From Holophagae bacterium (lineage in GTDB: Bacteria; Acidobacteriota; Holophagae; Acanthopleuribacterales; Acanthopleuribacteraceae): a stretch of DNA of 64,000 bases. The stretch spans positions 62,001 to 126,000 of the forward strand of contig JAUIFE010000001.1 of the NCBI GenBank assembly GCA_030429565.1, written 5' to 3'. Shown here in pieces: positions 1-10,840 of the stretch. A program made the position numbers and the translations under genes. The first letter of the stretch is position 1; every line of letters begins with the position of its first letter. The notes under the pieces were generated by a model. That model saw only the letters and a program-made list of their open reading frames with translations, did no database searches and was not told where the DNA came from.

Positions 1-654
1 CCGCTGCGCAAGATCAAAGTAGAAATCAAACAGGACAAGGTCGCCCCTTCCCTGCTGACCATCGACGACCTCGAACGCCTGTTCAATTACCTTTACAAAC
101 AGCGCGACACCCTCAAACACACCAGCCTGTTTGCCTGTAAAGTGCTCATCCGCGACATTGCCATTTTTGAGCTGTTGCTTTCGACCGGCATGCGTGTCTC
201 CGAATTGTCCGACCTCAAAAAGAGTGACATCGATTTGGAGGCCAATACCATCCAGATTCGCGGCACCGGCAATCGCGCACGCACGATTCCAATTCTCTCG
301 GAAAAAACGCAAGCGGCGCTATACCATTACAACCACACCTTCCAACACGACCTTAAAAACAAAGATTTCTTCTTTATTAACAAACACAACCGCAAGATTT
401 CCGACCAATCGATCCGGATCCTGGTGGAAAAATACAGCGCCAAAGCGGGCATCCACCAAAAAATCACCCCGCACACCTTCCGCCACACGCTGCACAAAAT
501 GTTGCTGGAAAGCGGCCTCGACCTGCGCTACATCCAACAGTTCATGGGCCACAGCAGCTTGTCGTCACCGTTGATCTTCTCCAAAGATGATCGCGAGATG
601 CAAAAACGCATGCTGGCCGAGCGCCACCCGCGCGAAAAAGTCCTCGCCGGCTAA
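1..654 (+). CDS. Tyrosine recombinase/integrase, 5'-truncated, nucleophile missing
   Basis: The reading frame is open from base 1, so the N-terminal (core-binding) part lies outside the window and 217 codons are visible. The catalytic domain of the XerC/XerD/phage integrase family is recognisable: the first Arg in STGMRVSEL (codon 193-195), the HxxR box in TPHTFRHTLH (His at 472, Arg at 481) and the FMGHSS box (541-558). Family members normally carry the DNA-cleaving Tyr nine residues after the His of the GH box, as in HSSxxTTxIYTH. Here that position is Phe (codon 577-579, LIFSKDD) and no Tyr follows before the stop. The protein may therefore be strand-transfer defective, or a DNA-binding derivative. 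No att site or other mobile gene is visible beside it. Confidence 0.8.
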   Translation, partial: PLRKIKVEIKQDKVAPSLLTIDDLERLFNYLYKQRDTLKHTSLFACKVLIRDIAIFELLLSTGMRVSELSDLKKSDIDLEANTIQIRGTGNRARTIPILSEKTQAALYHYNHTFQHDLKNKDFFFINKHNRKISDQSIRILVEKYSAKAGIHQKITPHTFRHTLHKMLLESGLDLRYIQQFMGHSSLSSPLIFSKDDREMQKRMLAERHPREKVLAG

Positions 655-688
655 AGACACCGCGCCCGCGGTCTGATCATACCCTCCC

Positions 689-720
689 ACAAGCCGACCC
701 CCGGGTCGGCTTGTGCTGTT
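689..720 (+). terminator. Hairpin terminator after the recombinase gene
   Basis: A perfect 12-bp inverted repeat (ACAAGCCGACCC at 689-700 with its complement at 703-714) lies 35 bases after the stop codon. It is followed by gctgtttct, a weak U-tract. It probably ends the recombinase transcript. Confidence 0.6.
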
Positions 721-1085
721 TCTGGACAAAAAACAAGGCATGGACGGCACCACACCACAAACCTCGCCCAGCCACATAAATTCCCGTGATTCGGTGCGGC
801 TCTTGGCTTGTCGAAACACCGGCGGATCAGCTAGACTTGCTGCGATACGATTCCCTGCCGTGGGCCACGTCGCCAATATCACGGTAACCCATCCGGATTT
901 TGTGTCCCAATCGTTGCTCGCGCTTACGACGCCCACCACGTCGTCACTTGAGTTGAGAACTCGAGGCGTCGTCTCCCAATGGCGACATCCCAGCGCGACG
1001 ATTCGGCGTCGGTCCGCCCCAGCGCGGCGTTTTGACCGACCAAACACGGCCAAGGGTCACGCCGCAAACGGCAGGAAGGTTTTGC
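721..1085. other. Gene-free stretch upstream of yebC
   Basis: The yebC frame stays open upstream to about 713, but that extension has no family resemblance and no ribosome site. I see no convincing gene, RNA or repeat here. The yebC promoter should lie in this stretch, but I could not find a good -35/-10 pair. Confidence 0.5.
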
Positions 1086-1096
1086 AAGGAGCAATC

Positions 1097-1831
1097 ATGG
1101 CAGGTCATAGTAAGTGGGCGAATATTCAGCACCGCAAATCACGCCAGGACGCCAAAAAGGCGAAAGTATTTACCAAACTGGCTAAAGAGATTACTGTTGC
1201 AGCAAAAATGGGCGGCCCCGACCCCGAGGCCAATCCACGTTTGCGGGCCGCCATTGTCGCCGCCCGTAAAATCTCCATGCCCGGCGATAACATCAAACGC
1301 GCGATTGATAAGTCAACCTCGGCCGACGAAGCCAACCTCGAAGAGATTCTGTATGAAGGTTACGGCCCCGCCGGGACCGCCTTCCTGGTGGAGTGTTTGA
1401 CCGATAATCGCAACCGCACCGCCTCTGAAGTACGCAGCATCTTCTCCAAATCAGGCGGAAACATGGGCGAGTCCGGCTCGGTCGGCTGGCAGTTTGACAA
1501 AAAAGGCTACCTGACCATTCCCAAAGGCGACAAATCCGAGGACGATATGACGGAGATTTGCCTGGAAGTGGGCGCGGAAGACATCGAAGACGGCGATGAG
1601 TTCTGGGCGATCATCAGCGCCCCGGAAGATTTACACGCCGTGCGCGAGGCGCTTGAAGCGGAAGGTTTAGAAGTCGAGTCCGCCAAATGGGAAATGCTGC
1701 CGCAAAACCACATCCAAGTAGAAGGCGAAACCCTCGAAAAAGTGATTCGTCTGATGGAAAAACTGGAAGACAACGACGACGTTCAAAACGTCTGGAACAA
1801 CGCCGACTTTGACGAAGCCGAGGTATCTTGA
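1097..1831 (+). CDS. yebC: YebC/PmpR family protein
   Basis: 244 residues, the usual length of the YebC/PmpR/TACO1 family. The N-terminus MAGHSKWANIQHRK and the segments EGYGPAGTAFLVECLTDN and GGNMGESGSVGWQF are family hallmarks. Members are cytoplasmic; they have been described as DNA-binding regulators and more recently as factors that relieve ribosome stalling at proline-rich stretches. The ATG at 1097 was chosen because AAGGA (1086-1090) sits six bases upstream and the family N-terminus begins exactly there. The stop overlaps the ruvC start, so the two are translationally coupled, an arrangement common in bacteria where yebC neighbours the ruv Holliday-junction genes. Confidence 0.95.
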   Translation: MAGHSKWANIQHRKSRQDAKKAKVFTKLAKEITVAAKMGGPDPEANPRLRAAIVAARKISMPGDNIKRAIDKSTSADEANLEEILYEGYGPAGTAFLVECLTDNRNRTASEVRSIFSKSGGNMGESGSVGWQFDKKGYLTIPKGDKSEDDMTEICLEVGAEDIEDGDEFWAIISAPEDLHAVREALEAEGLEVESAKWEMLPQNHIQVEGETLEKVIRLMEKLEDNDDVQNVWNNADFDEAEVS

Positions 1832-2352
1832 TCATCCTAGGGATTGACCCCGGTTCACGAATCACAGGTTACGGCCTCATCCACAGTCGCGGCAACCACA
1901 GCGCCCTGATTGAGGCCGGACCGATTCGCCTACAAAAAATCGAAGACATCGGTGCGCGATTGGTCATCATCGCGGAAACAATCGAAGGTCTGATCAAACA
2001 ACACCAACCGGACGCCATTTCACTGGAGAAGGTATTCCACGGTGTAAACGCCAAATCAACCCTGGTGCTGGGCTACGTTCGCGGCGTCATTTTAATGTGC
2101 GCCGCGCGCCACGGAATCGAGATTGCAGAATACGCGGCCACCGAGGTCAAAAAGGCGGTCACCGGCTACGGCCGCGCTGAAAAAGACCAAGTCAAAGAAA
2201 TGGTAAAAATCCTGCTCAAGCTGGAAAAAGACCCCAAGCCGCACGATGTCACCGATGCGCTCGCCAACGCACTGTGCCACGCCCACATGGGACCCATCCA
2301 AGCACGCATCCGCGAACAGGAAGCCAAATGGCGCGCCCGCACCGGCGGCTGA
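1828..2352 (+). CDS. ruvC: Crossover junction endodeoxyribonuclease RuvC
   Basis: 174 residues, normal for RuvC, the Holliday-junction resolvase acting with RuvAB in recombinational repair. The four acidic metal ligands are in place: Asp7 in GIDPGS, Glu67 in ISLEKVF, and Asp140 and Asp143 in HDVTDALANAL. The start is TTG at 1828, sharing bases with the yebC TGA, so translation is probably coupled. No ATG is better placed, because the beta-strand with Asp7 begins immediately. ruvA and ruvB are not adjacent; the next gene downstream is on the other strand. Confidence 0.95.
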   Translation: MIILGIDPGSRITGYGLIHSRGNHSALIEAGPIRLQKIEDIGARLVIIAETIEGLIKQHQPDAISLEKVFHGVNAKSTLVLGYVRGVILMCAARHGIEIAEYAATEVKKAVTGYGRAEKDQVKEMVKILLKLEKDPKPHDVTDALANALCHAHMGPIQARIREQEAKWRARTGG

Positions 2353-2363
2353 GCCGGTCCATC

Positions 2364-2402
2364 AAAAAAGCGAGCAACCTGCCGGTTGACTCGCTTTTTT
2401 TT
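2364..2402 (+). terminator. Rho-independent terminator after ruvC
   Basis: Eleven-base stem (AAAAAAGCGAG at 2364-2374 with CTCGCTTTTTT at 2390-2400) followed by further T residues. The A-run on the left arm means it could also work for the convergent gene on the minus strand. Confidence 0.85.
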
Positions 2403-2432
2403 CGGGGTCACCCCCAGGACGCCTGACGGCGG

Positions 2433-3059
2433 TTACATGCGTGTACCGTAGATTTTTTCACGGTCTAAAACGCGACGGGCGTAACTGCTGCCACGGAAAG
2501 TGCGGCGGCGCAGCTTCTTGGCGACTCGGGTCGGACCCTGATTGTAAGCAGTCAGAGCAACGTCAAGGTCGCCAAAGCGTTCGAGCAGGTAACCCAAATA
2601 GTCGGCACCGAACTGAATGTTCCAATGCGGATCGTAGAATTGGTGACCGCGAAACGCGAAACGACTGTCGACATGGGCGTTACCCAAAATACGACGAGGC
2701 ATGACTTGCATCAAACCCTTGGCACCCTTAACCGAATTGGCACAGGGATCAAAAGTCGACTCGACGTCAATCATCGCCAGAATCAGCGAGGGCGGAACAT
2801 CAATTTCAACGGATTTTTCGACAATGAGCTGAGCGAGATCGAGCAATTCTTGGGAGTCTTGACCCAAGCGACCTTCGGCCAACAACGGCGCGATTCGAAA
2901 AGCTAAGTCGTCGTAACGTTCCATAGGGAACATGGCAAATTCAGGAGGTGACACTGGCTCAGAAATCAATGGAGTCAGCGCAAACGCGGGGCTGCGCAAC
3001 ATAAAAACCGGAATCACCAGGAAGAGAGAGACCACACAAATTTGAATTTTTGTTTGCAT
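2433..3059 (-). CDS. Secreted lytic transglycosylase (SLT domain)
   Basis: 208 residues counted from the ATG at 3059; a GTG three bases upstream is an alternative. AGGAAGG lies just ahead. A hydrophobic signal peptide (about residues 1-28, ending PAFA) sends it to the periplasm. The SLT fold follows, with the catalytic Glu near residue 100 in IDVESTFDP, then GLMQVMP and AYNQGP, the standard motifs of soluble lytic transglycosylases (MltC/Slt group) that cleave peptidoglycan to 1,6-anhydromuropeptides. Single-gene unit, convergent with ruvC. It is small for the family: little besides the catalytic domain is present, so any specificity domain is absent. Confidence 0.9.
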   Translation of the reverse strand: MQTKIQICVVSLFLVIPVFMLRSPAFALTPLISEPVSPPEFAMFPMERYDDLAFRIAPLLAEGRLGQDSQELLDLAQLIVEKSVEIDVPPSLILAMIDVESTFDPCANSVKGAKGLMQVMPRRILGNAHVDSRFAFRGHQFYDPHWNIQFGADYLGYLLERFGDLDVALTAYNQGPTRVAKKLRRRTFRGSSYARRVLDREKIYGTRM

Positions 3060-3954
3060 CACAACGCCTTCCTGACTTCCACAGCACCCACCGCATTGGG
3101 CGGGATGATTTCAAGCTTGGTACCGCAAACCAAGTGCGGACCGCGAGCAATTTGCAACCCACGTGCCAAGCAGAAATCAGCCAATCAGGCGGTGAAAAAC
3201 ACAGCCTAAAGTCGACAGACACCTGCAAACATTTTATAGCCAACCACTTAAAGAAAACCCCAGGTGTTACCTGCACGAGATACAGCAGGCCCCCGGACTG
3301 GAGACAAAGGCCTCACAAAAACCGCATAACCCTAGAAAACACAAGGCGTTAATGCAAGAGACAACTTTTTGTCGTCTTTTCTTAAACAAAACAAAAAACG
3401 AGACGCGGGCCCAGGTTGACGCACAAAAAAGTCAAGGTACTCGCCAAGATTAATTGACAAAATCCCTAGAAGTGCTTTTTTTGGCTCTCGCGATCACTCG
3501 TATGATGTAACAGCGCTTATGTTACCAAAAGGTAACGGTTGTCGACAAGCACCGGATCGATGCTTTCAAAGAAAATTTCCCGTGCAAGGACACGTGTTTC
3601 CAAGCAGCGGCGCTAACCGAGCGGTGGATCGCCGCCAGCCGGCCGGCAAGGACGCAAAAACCGAATTTTCTTCAAAAAGTGCGGTAACTCGCCGTCCCAA
3701 CTGCAATGCCTGGAAACCCAGAACAAGGCGCAAAGCCCCAATGCGAGCCGTTTTTTTTAACTCCGTCATTTATTTCGACCACACGCGCTGGTTTATTTGG
3801 AAAAAATCCAGGTTAAGATGATGACATTCAGAACATGGTTTGGTGGGCAAGTGAGCGCAAACATCGGCTCTTCTTGCAAAAACCATGGGCGGTGGTGCGG
3901 TGCATCACATTCCTCGGCCCGCTGAACCTGGCTTTACCCGAAAGGAACACGACC
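3060..3954. other. Gene-free region between transglycosylase and rlmD
   Basis: About 0.9 kb between divergent genes. A 100-codon plus-strand frame (3519-3821) has no ribosome site and its composition looks non-coding. The left part is A-rich, as expected for the transglycosylase promoter. The one striking element is the inverted repeat listed separately at 3501-3536. Confidence 0.5.
3501..3536. promoter_or_regulatory. TATGAT box with overlapping GTAAC/GTTAC inverted repeats
   Basis: TATGAT (3501-3506) resembles a -10 box. It is followed at once by GTAAC (3507-3511), then GTTACC-AAAA-GGTAAC (3521-3536), a perfect 6-bp-arm palindrome. Three half-sites spaced 10-14 bases apart suggest an operator just downstream of a transcription start. 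There is no good -35 at normal spacing, so the promoter part is uncertain. Confidence 0.35.
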
Positions 3955-5250
3955 ATGGCAACACTGCCGGAACCTCAAAACGTCTTAATCGAGAAAACCC
4001 TAAACAACGGCGCCGGCTTAGCCAGACTCAGCGACGGGCGTGTCTGTTTTGTTCCAGGCGCCTTGGATCAGGAACGTTACCAAGTATCAGCTTGGCGTAA
4101 ACAACGCGGCACCCTGTGGGCCGAAGGCTACCAACGGCTGAGCAACGCCCCCTTTCGTGTCGAGCCCACCTGCCCCAGCGCCGCCTTTTGCGGTGGCTGC
4201 GACTTATTACATGTCCAAGCAAGCCATGAGGCCGCCCTAAAAGGTTCGTTTTTCCGCGATGCGTGTCTCCGCATTGGTAAATGGACGGTAACCGAATTGG
4301 AAACGACGGCCTTTGCACGGGAACAGGCACGTTATCGCGGCCGCTTCCACGCAAACGGAGGAAAACTCGGTTTTCACGAACGGGGTGGACACCGAATCGC
4401 CTCGGTAAGCGGGTGTCACGTGCTGCCGGAAGCCATCCACCGAGACCTCCCTTCCCTGCGCCAACTATCTGAAAAGTTTAATTTTAAAGGTTCAATCTAC
4501 TACAGTCTCAGCCCCGATGAAATGCTGCCGATTTACTTGTTTGAAGGACGCGGCGTCAAACCGAAGACTTTTTTGTCTCTCGTCGAGAGAAGTGGTTTAC
4601 CAGTGGCGCGCGTCGGCCTGCGCGGTGACGGCGGCAGACCAACACCAACATGCACAATGAACTGGTGCGGCCACCAAGTGGTGCTCGAAGCCGATCAATT
4701 TTTTCAAGCCAACCCGCAAAGCTGGCCGCGTTTCTGGGAACAGGTGCGCCGTTTCGAACAACAATTCCAACCTAGCAAGATCTGGGATGTTCATGCCGGG
4801 TCGGGGTTCCTGAGCGCTGCTTTGCGTGAACTGGGCGCAACGCGACGCCTTTGGGTCGGCGAGCCGGACGCGCGCGCAACAACCAACTTAAAGCGCTTGG
4901 CGGCCAAACACGACCCAGGCGTGGTCAACATTTACACAGGCACAGCCGAGCAATTGGTAAGCGAACCCTTTTTTGCTCAAGAAACGATTGACGCTCTGTT
5001 GCTCGACCCACCGCGCGTCGGCTTAAGCGAAACCTTGATCACCTGGATCGCGGCAAAACGACCAAAGGCCATGCTTTACTTTTCTTGCGACAGCGGCACC
5101 TTTGCGCGTGACCTTGCCAAACTGCGCGCGGCCGATTTCGAGGTAGTGGGCACTGCTGAGATCATGGATGTGGCGCCTGGCACACTGCGTTTCGAAAGCG
5201 TGGTCACGCTGGTCGATGCGCAAAAACAAGGACCGCCGGCCACTGAATAA
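3955..5250 (+). CDS. rlmD: 23S rRNA (uracil-5-)-methyltransferase, RlmD/RumA type
   Basis: 431 residues. Class I SAM methyltransferase that puts C5-methyl on a uridine of 23S rRNA. Four Fe-S cysteines occur as C73-x5-C79-x2-C82 and C154, the same spacing as E. coli RlmD. The SAM loop is DVHAGSGFLS (278-287), followed by DPPR (351-354). The catalytic Cys378 is in YFSCDSGTFARDL, where the family more often has SCNPxTxARD. The start at 3955 has AAAGGAAC 7-14 bases ahead; the frame remains open upstream but without a better site. TrmA (tRNA m5U54) and RlmCD are close relatives, so the exact target base is inferred. Confidence 0.85.
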   Translation: MATLPEPQNVLIEKTLNNGAGLARLSDGRVCFVPGALDQERYQVSAWRKQRGTLWAEGYQRLSNAPFRVEPTCPSAAFCGGCDLLHVQASHEAALKGSFFRDACLRIGKWTVTELETTAFAREQARYRGRFHANGGKLGFHERGGHRIASVSGCHVLPEAIHRDLPSLRQLSEKFNFKGSIYYSLSPDEMLPIYLFEGRGVKPKTFLSLVERSGLPVARVGLRGDGGRPTPTCTMNWCGHQVVLEADQFFQANPQSWPRFWEQVRRFEQQFQPSKIWDVHAGSGFLSAALRELGATRRLWVGEPDARATTNLKRLAAKHDPGVVNIYTGTAEQLVSEPFFAQETIDALLLDPPRVGLSETLITWIAAKRPKAMLYFSCDSGTFARDLAKLRAADFEVVGTAEIMDVAPGTLRFESVVTLVDAQKQGPPATE

Positions 5251-5280
5251 GGTGCGCCGACAATACCGGCCAGTTCTCGT

Positions 5281-5309
5281 TTGACGTGGCCGATCTTTGC
5301 CATTAGAAT
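5281..5309 (+). promoter_or_regulatory. Sigma-70-type promoter of the kds-pyrG operon
   Basis: TTGACG (5281-5286), a 17-base spacer and TAGAAT (5304-5309) give a near-consensus promoter 39 bases before the kdsB start. It lies just after the preceding gene ends. Confidence 0.75.
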
Positions 5310-5347
5310 GTGCCTTTGTTTTGGCTACGTGCGGGAGAGGTCATGTT

Positions 5348-6148
5348 ATGAGTGCCACGGTTATCATCCCCGCCAGAATGGCGGCAAGTCGATTCCCGGG
5401 CAAACCTCTCGCTACAATTCTCGGTAAACCCATGATTGAGTGGGTTGTTTTAAGATGCCGAATGGCCGCCGTCAGCCGCGTAATCGTGGCGACCGACAGC
5501 CCCGAAATCGCCGACGTGGTCCGTCGTTTCGGCGGCGAGGTGGCGCTGACCCGCGGCGACCACGAGAACGGTACGAGCCGCATCGCCGAGGTGGCCGCCG
5601 ACTTAGACGACGACATCGTCGTGAATGTCCAGGGCGACGAACCGGCAATCCATCCCGACGACATTAACGCGGTGGTACAACCGCTGCGCGATCATGCCGC
5701 CCTGCCGATGGCGACACTGGCTGAACCGATAGCCAACCACACCGATGTGTTCGATCCCAACATGGTCAAAGTCGTTTGGGACCAAAACCGGCATGCGCTT
5801 TACTTTTCTCGCGCGCCGATTCCCTATACCAAACACGACGGCATGCAGGCCCCGACGTTTCCAGCAGTCGGGCACCGCTATTACCGCCACGTGGGTATCT
5901 ATGCCTACCGCAAATCATTTCTTCTCGATTACGTTGCACGTCCCGCCTGTGACCTGGAACGCATCGAGGGACTCGAACAATTGCGCGCCCTGCACATGGG
6001 CGCCTCGATTTATGTCGGCCTGGCGAGTCGTCCCTCGATTGGGGTCGACACGCCGGCCGATGTGCCTCGAGCCGAAAACCTCTTGAGAACCTACCTCGCC
6101 GAGACAGCGCCGTCCACGAGGAACCAGCCAACAACAGAACGTCGGTAA
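5348..6148 (+). CDS. kdsB: 3-deoxy-manno-octulosonate cytidylyltransferase
   Basis: 266 residues. Activates Kdo with CTP to CMP-Kdo, the donor for lipid A-core assembly in the cytoplasm. The nucleotide-binding N-terminus IPARMAASRFPGKPL is diagnostic, and VNVQGDEPAI and the late GVDTPADVPRAE match the family. The ATG at 5348 follows GGGAGAGG (5333-5340). First gene of a compact operon that also makes CTP (pyrG), Kdo-8-phosphate (kdsA) and its precursor arabinose-5-phosphate (kdsD), so the set supplies both substrates of KdsB. Confidence 0.95.
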   Translation: MSATVIIPARMAASRFPGKPLATILGKPMIEWVVLRCRMAAVSRVIVATDSPEIADVVRRFGGEVALTRGDHENGTSRIAEVAADLDDDIVVNVQGDEPAIHPDDINAVVQPLRDHAALPMATLAEPIANHTDVFDPNMVKVVWDQNRHALYFSRAPIPYTKHDGMQAPTFPAVGHRYYRHVGIYAYRKSFLLDYVARPACDLERIEGLEQLRALHMGASIYVGLASRPSIGVDTPADVPRAENLLRTYLAETAPSTRNQPTTERR

Positions 6149-8648
<2,500 letters not shown>

Positions 8649-8652
<4 letters not shown>

Positions 8653-9608
8653 GTCGTGCGCGCGGGCGACAAGTCCTCGAAATCGAAGCCCAGGCATTGC
8701 AGACCTTAGCAAACGACCTGGGCGACGCCTTTGATGCGGCGGTCGCGATGTTGGCCGCCGGCAAGGGCCGGGTGATTCTAACCGGCGTGGGTAAAAGCGG
8801 CTTAATTGCCCGCAAGATTGCGGCAACCTTTGCCAGCACCGGCACCCCCGCCTTTTTCGTGCACCCCACCGAAGCCCTGCACGGCGACCTCGGTATGATT
8901 GTTTCCGGCGATACGGTCATCGGCATCTCAAATTCGGGCGAAACCGCCGAACTGGTGGCGCTGTTAGAGTTCATTAAACGCTTGGGTACACGCCTGATCG
9001 CCATTACCGGCAAGGAAACGAGTACTTTGGCAGCGCACGCCGATGTGGCGCTGACGTATCGTATTAGCGAAGAGGGTTGCCCCTTGGGTTTGGCACCGAT
9101 GGCGTCAACCACGACAACCCTGGCCCTGGGCGATGCCTTGGCGGCCGCGGTAATGGACGTCAAAGGCTTTACCAATCGCGACTTTGCCCGTTTCCATCCC
9201 GGCGGCAAACTGGGCAACAGTTTGTTATTGCTGGCAGAAGTGCTGGAGTCCCACGGCAGCGCCAAACCCCTGGTAACCGCCACGACCACCTTAAGCGCGG
9301 CACTGTTGGAAATGAGTGACAAACGTTTCGGCATGACAGCGGTCTCCTTAGCGGACAAAGCCCTGGGTCTCATCACCGACGGTGACATCCGCCGCCTGAT
9401 TCAACAACACGGGCCGGCGGCACTCGACATGCAGGCCGGTGACGTCTGCACCCATCGTCCCAAAACCATTTGCCAAGATCGCTTGGCGGTAGAAGCCTTG
9501 GAGCTAATGGAACGCCACAAAATCACCTCCATCATCGTGACAGATCGCGAAGACAACTATGTCGGCGTCGTCCATTTACACGATTTGTGGCGCACCCAAA
9601 TGGTATAG
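8649..9608 (+). CDS. kdsD: Arabinose-5-phosphate isomerase (KdsD/KpsF)
   Basis: 319 residues. Interconverts ribulose-5-phosphate and arabinose-5-phosphate, the first step of Kdo synthesis. An N-terminal SIS sugar-isomerase domain (GVGKSGLIARK, SNSGETAEL, the LGLAPMASTTT stretch) is followed by a CBS pair (about 205-319, ending in GVVHLHDLWR). Last gene of the kdsB-pyrG-kdsA-kdsD operon. kdsC (the phosphatase) is not in the window. Confidence 0.95.
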
Positions 9609-9635
9609 AACCAACGGGGCCTTTCGTGCCCCGGT
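9609..9635 (+). terminator. Hairpin after kdsD
   Basis: AACC..CGGGGC (9609-9620) can pair with GCCCCG..GGTT (9628-9635) directly after the kdsD stop. There is no U-run, so it may be a processing or stability hairpin rather than an efficient terminator. Confidence 0.4.
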
Positions 9636-9848
9636 TCATCTCGCCGACATCCGTCGTGGACAGCACCGAAGCGGGGCCTTATCACACGACTCATCGGCGC
9701 CTAGATCTTCACCCGCACGAGCGTTGACCGAGGGTGGTAACGAGGTTTCTCTCGTTCCGGCCGCCATCCCGGTCGAGCGCGACAGCGCCGGGTCATCAGG
9801 GATGACGAAACCCCGCCGCTACCTCGACGAATTCACCACCCTGCACTG

Positions 9849-10280
9849 ACTTCGTCGACCTTGTCACTACGTCGACGCGACCTTGCCCCCACTTCGTCGA
9901 CCTCCACGCCACCTTGCCCTTATTTCGTCGACCTTGTCACTACGTCGTCGCTACCTTGCCCCCACTTCGTCGACCTCCACGCCACCTTGCCCTTACTTCG
10001 TCGACCTCGCCGCCATCTCGACCCGACCTTGCCCCCACTTCGTCGACCTCGTCGCCATCTCGACGCGACCTTGCCCCCCACTTCGTCGACCTCGTCGCCA
10101 CCTCGACGCGACCTTGCCCTTACTTCGTCGACCTCGTCGCCACCTCGACCCGACCTTGCCCTTACTTCGTCGACCTCGTCGCCACCTCGACGCGACCTTG
10201 CCCTTACTTCGTCGACCTCGCCGCCACGTCGTCGCGACGTTGTCCACACCGCGTCGACATCGTCGCAACCTTGCCCCCAA
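9849..10280. repeat. 42-bp tandem repeat array (about 11 units, some 31 bp)
   Basis: Units starting with A(C/T)TTCGTCGACC begin at 9849, 9891, 9922, 9964, 9995, 10037, 10080, 10122, 10164 and 10206, with a degenerate one at 10248. Spacings are 42 bases except for two 31-base units (9891 and 9964) and one 43-base unit. Each ends in ACCTTGCCC followed by CC or TT, and most contain a SalI-type GTCGAC. The plus strand is pyrimidine-rich. Units are nearly identical in the middle and degrade at the right end, as in a minisatellite. Mixed unit lengths break every reading frame, so coding is unlikely even though stop codons are scarce. Confidence 0.9.
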
Positions 10281-10591
10281 CCTCGTGATCACCTCGCCTT
10301 CACCGCGTCGACAACGTCCGACCTCGTCGTGGTCGGCGCACGACCTTGCCGAGGTCATCGTATGTTTTGGCGAACCAGCGTCAACCGCGACCCTTGAACG
10401 GGTCCATTTTGGCCATTTCCGCAGCACATGGACTGACGTTGACGAGGTCATCGCCTTTTTTTCGACGTTGTCGGCGACGTCGTCGACGATGTCAGCGACA
10501 TCGTCATGACCTCGACGACGACCTCGCCACAGTCATCACCCCCAGCACACAAACAACTCACAAAAAACAACTTATCTCAAAACCCTAAAAT
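10281..10591. other. Gene-free GACGTCG-rich stretch
   Basis: Continuation of the biased composition after the tandem array. The segment 10435-10535 is made mostly of GACGTCGTCG, GACGAGGTC and GACCTCG words, many self-complementary. No gene is supported. Confidence 0.5.
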
Positions 10592-10604
10592 CCCATAGTA
10601 TGGG
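10592..10604. promoter_or_regulatory. 13-bp perfect palindrome CCCATAGTATGGG
   Basis: CCCATA-G-TATGGG lies in the AT-richer DNA between the repeat region and the CBM gene, about 240 bases upstream of that gene. Operator-like, partner unknown. Confidence 0.3.
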
Positions 10605-10708
10605 TAAGGATGTCTTTTCCACAAGACAAACACTCTTTCTTGAACACCCATTCATTAAAAACAAAACTTTTTTAACCTACCTTTATAGAAAAAGACATTC
10701 TTTTCGGT

Positions 10709-10714
10709 TACAAT
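10709..10714 (+). promoter_or_regulatory. Candidate -10 box for the CBM gene
   Basis: TACAAT sits in AT-rich DNA about 125 bases ahead of the start codon at 10841. No clear -35 hexamer is present at 16-18 bases. Confidence 0.35.
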
Positions 10715-10840
10715 GCGCCATGTTACGTCGACCTTGTCAAAGCCATGCTACAGAAGGCTTCCAAGGACGACGTGAACGGTACGGTCCTGTTTGCACGATC
10801 TGAAAAATCATCATTTCAATTTGGGAAGGTAAGTATCACA

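Noticed and set aside
713..1096. N-terminal extension of YebC
   Set aside because: The extra 128 codons have no family resemblance, and the strong ribosome site and family N-terminus are at 1097.
3454..3506. TTGACA (3454) and TATGAT (3501) as a promoter pair
   Set aside because: The hexamers are 41 bases apart, far beyond the 16-18 needed.
3660..3760. GCAAAGCC and nearby hairpin as a GEMM (c-di-GMP-I) riboswitch
   Set aside because: Only the 8-base core matches. The GNRA-capped stem, its receptor and the second stem are not found, and no gene follows at a suitable distance. A covariance search would settle it.
3519..3821. 100-codon frame between the transglycosylase and rlmD genes
   Set aside because: No ribosome site, and a composition rich in Arg, Lys and Cys that looks like random translation.
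9849..10280. CRISPR-like array
   Set aside because: The repeats are contiguous and have no unique spacers; no cas genes are nearby.
9861..10509. Long overlapping open frames on both strands across the 42-bp array
   Set aside because: They are a by-product of a stop-poor repeat. The 31- and 43-base units break the frame, the peptides are Arg/Pro/Thr low-complexity, and no ribosome site precedes them.
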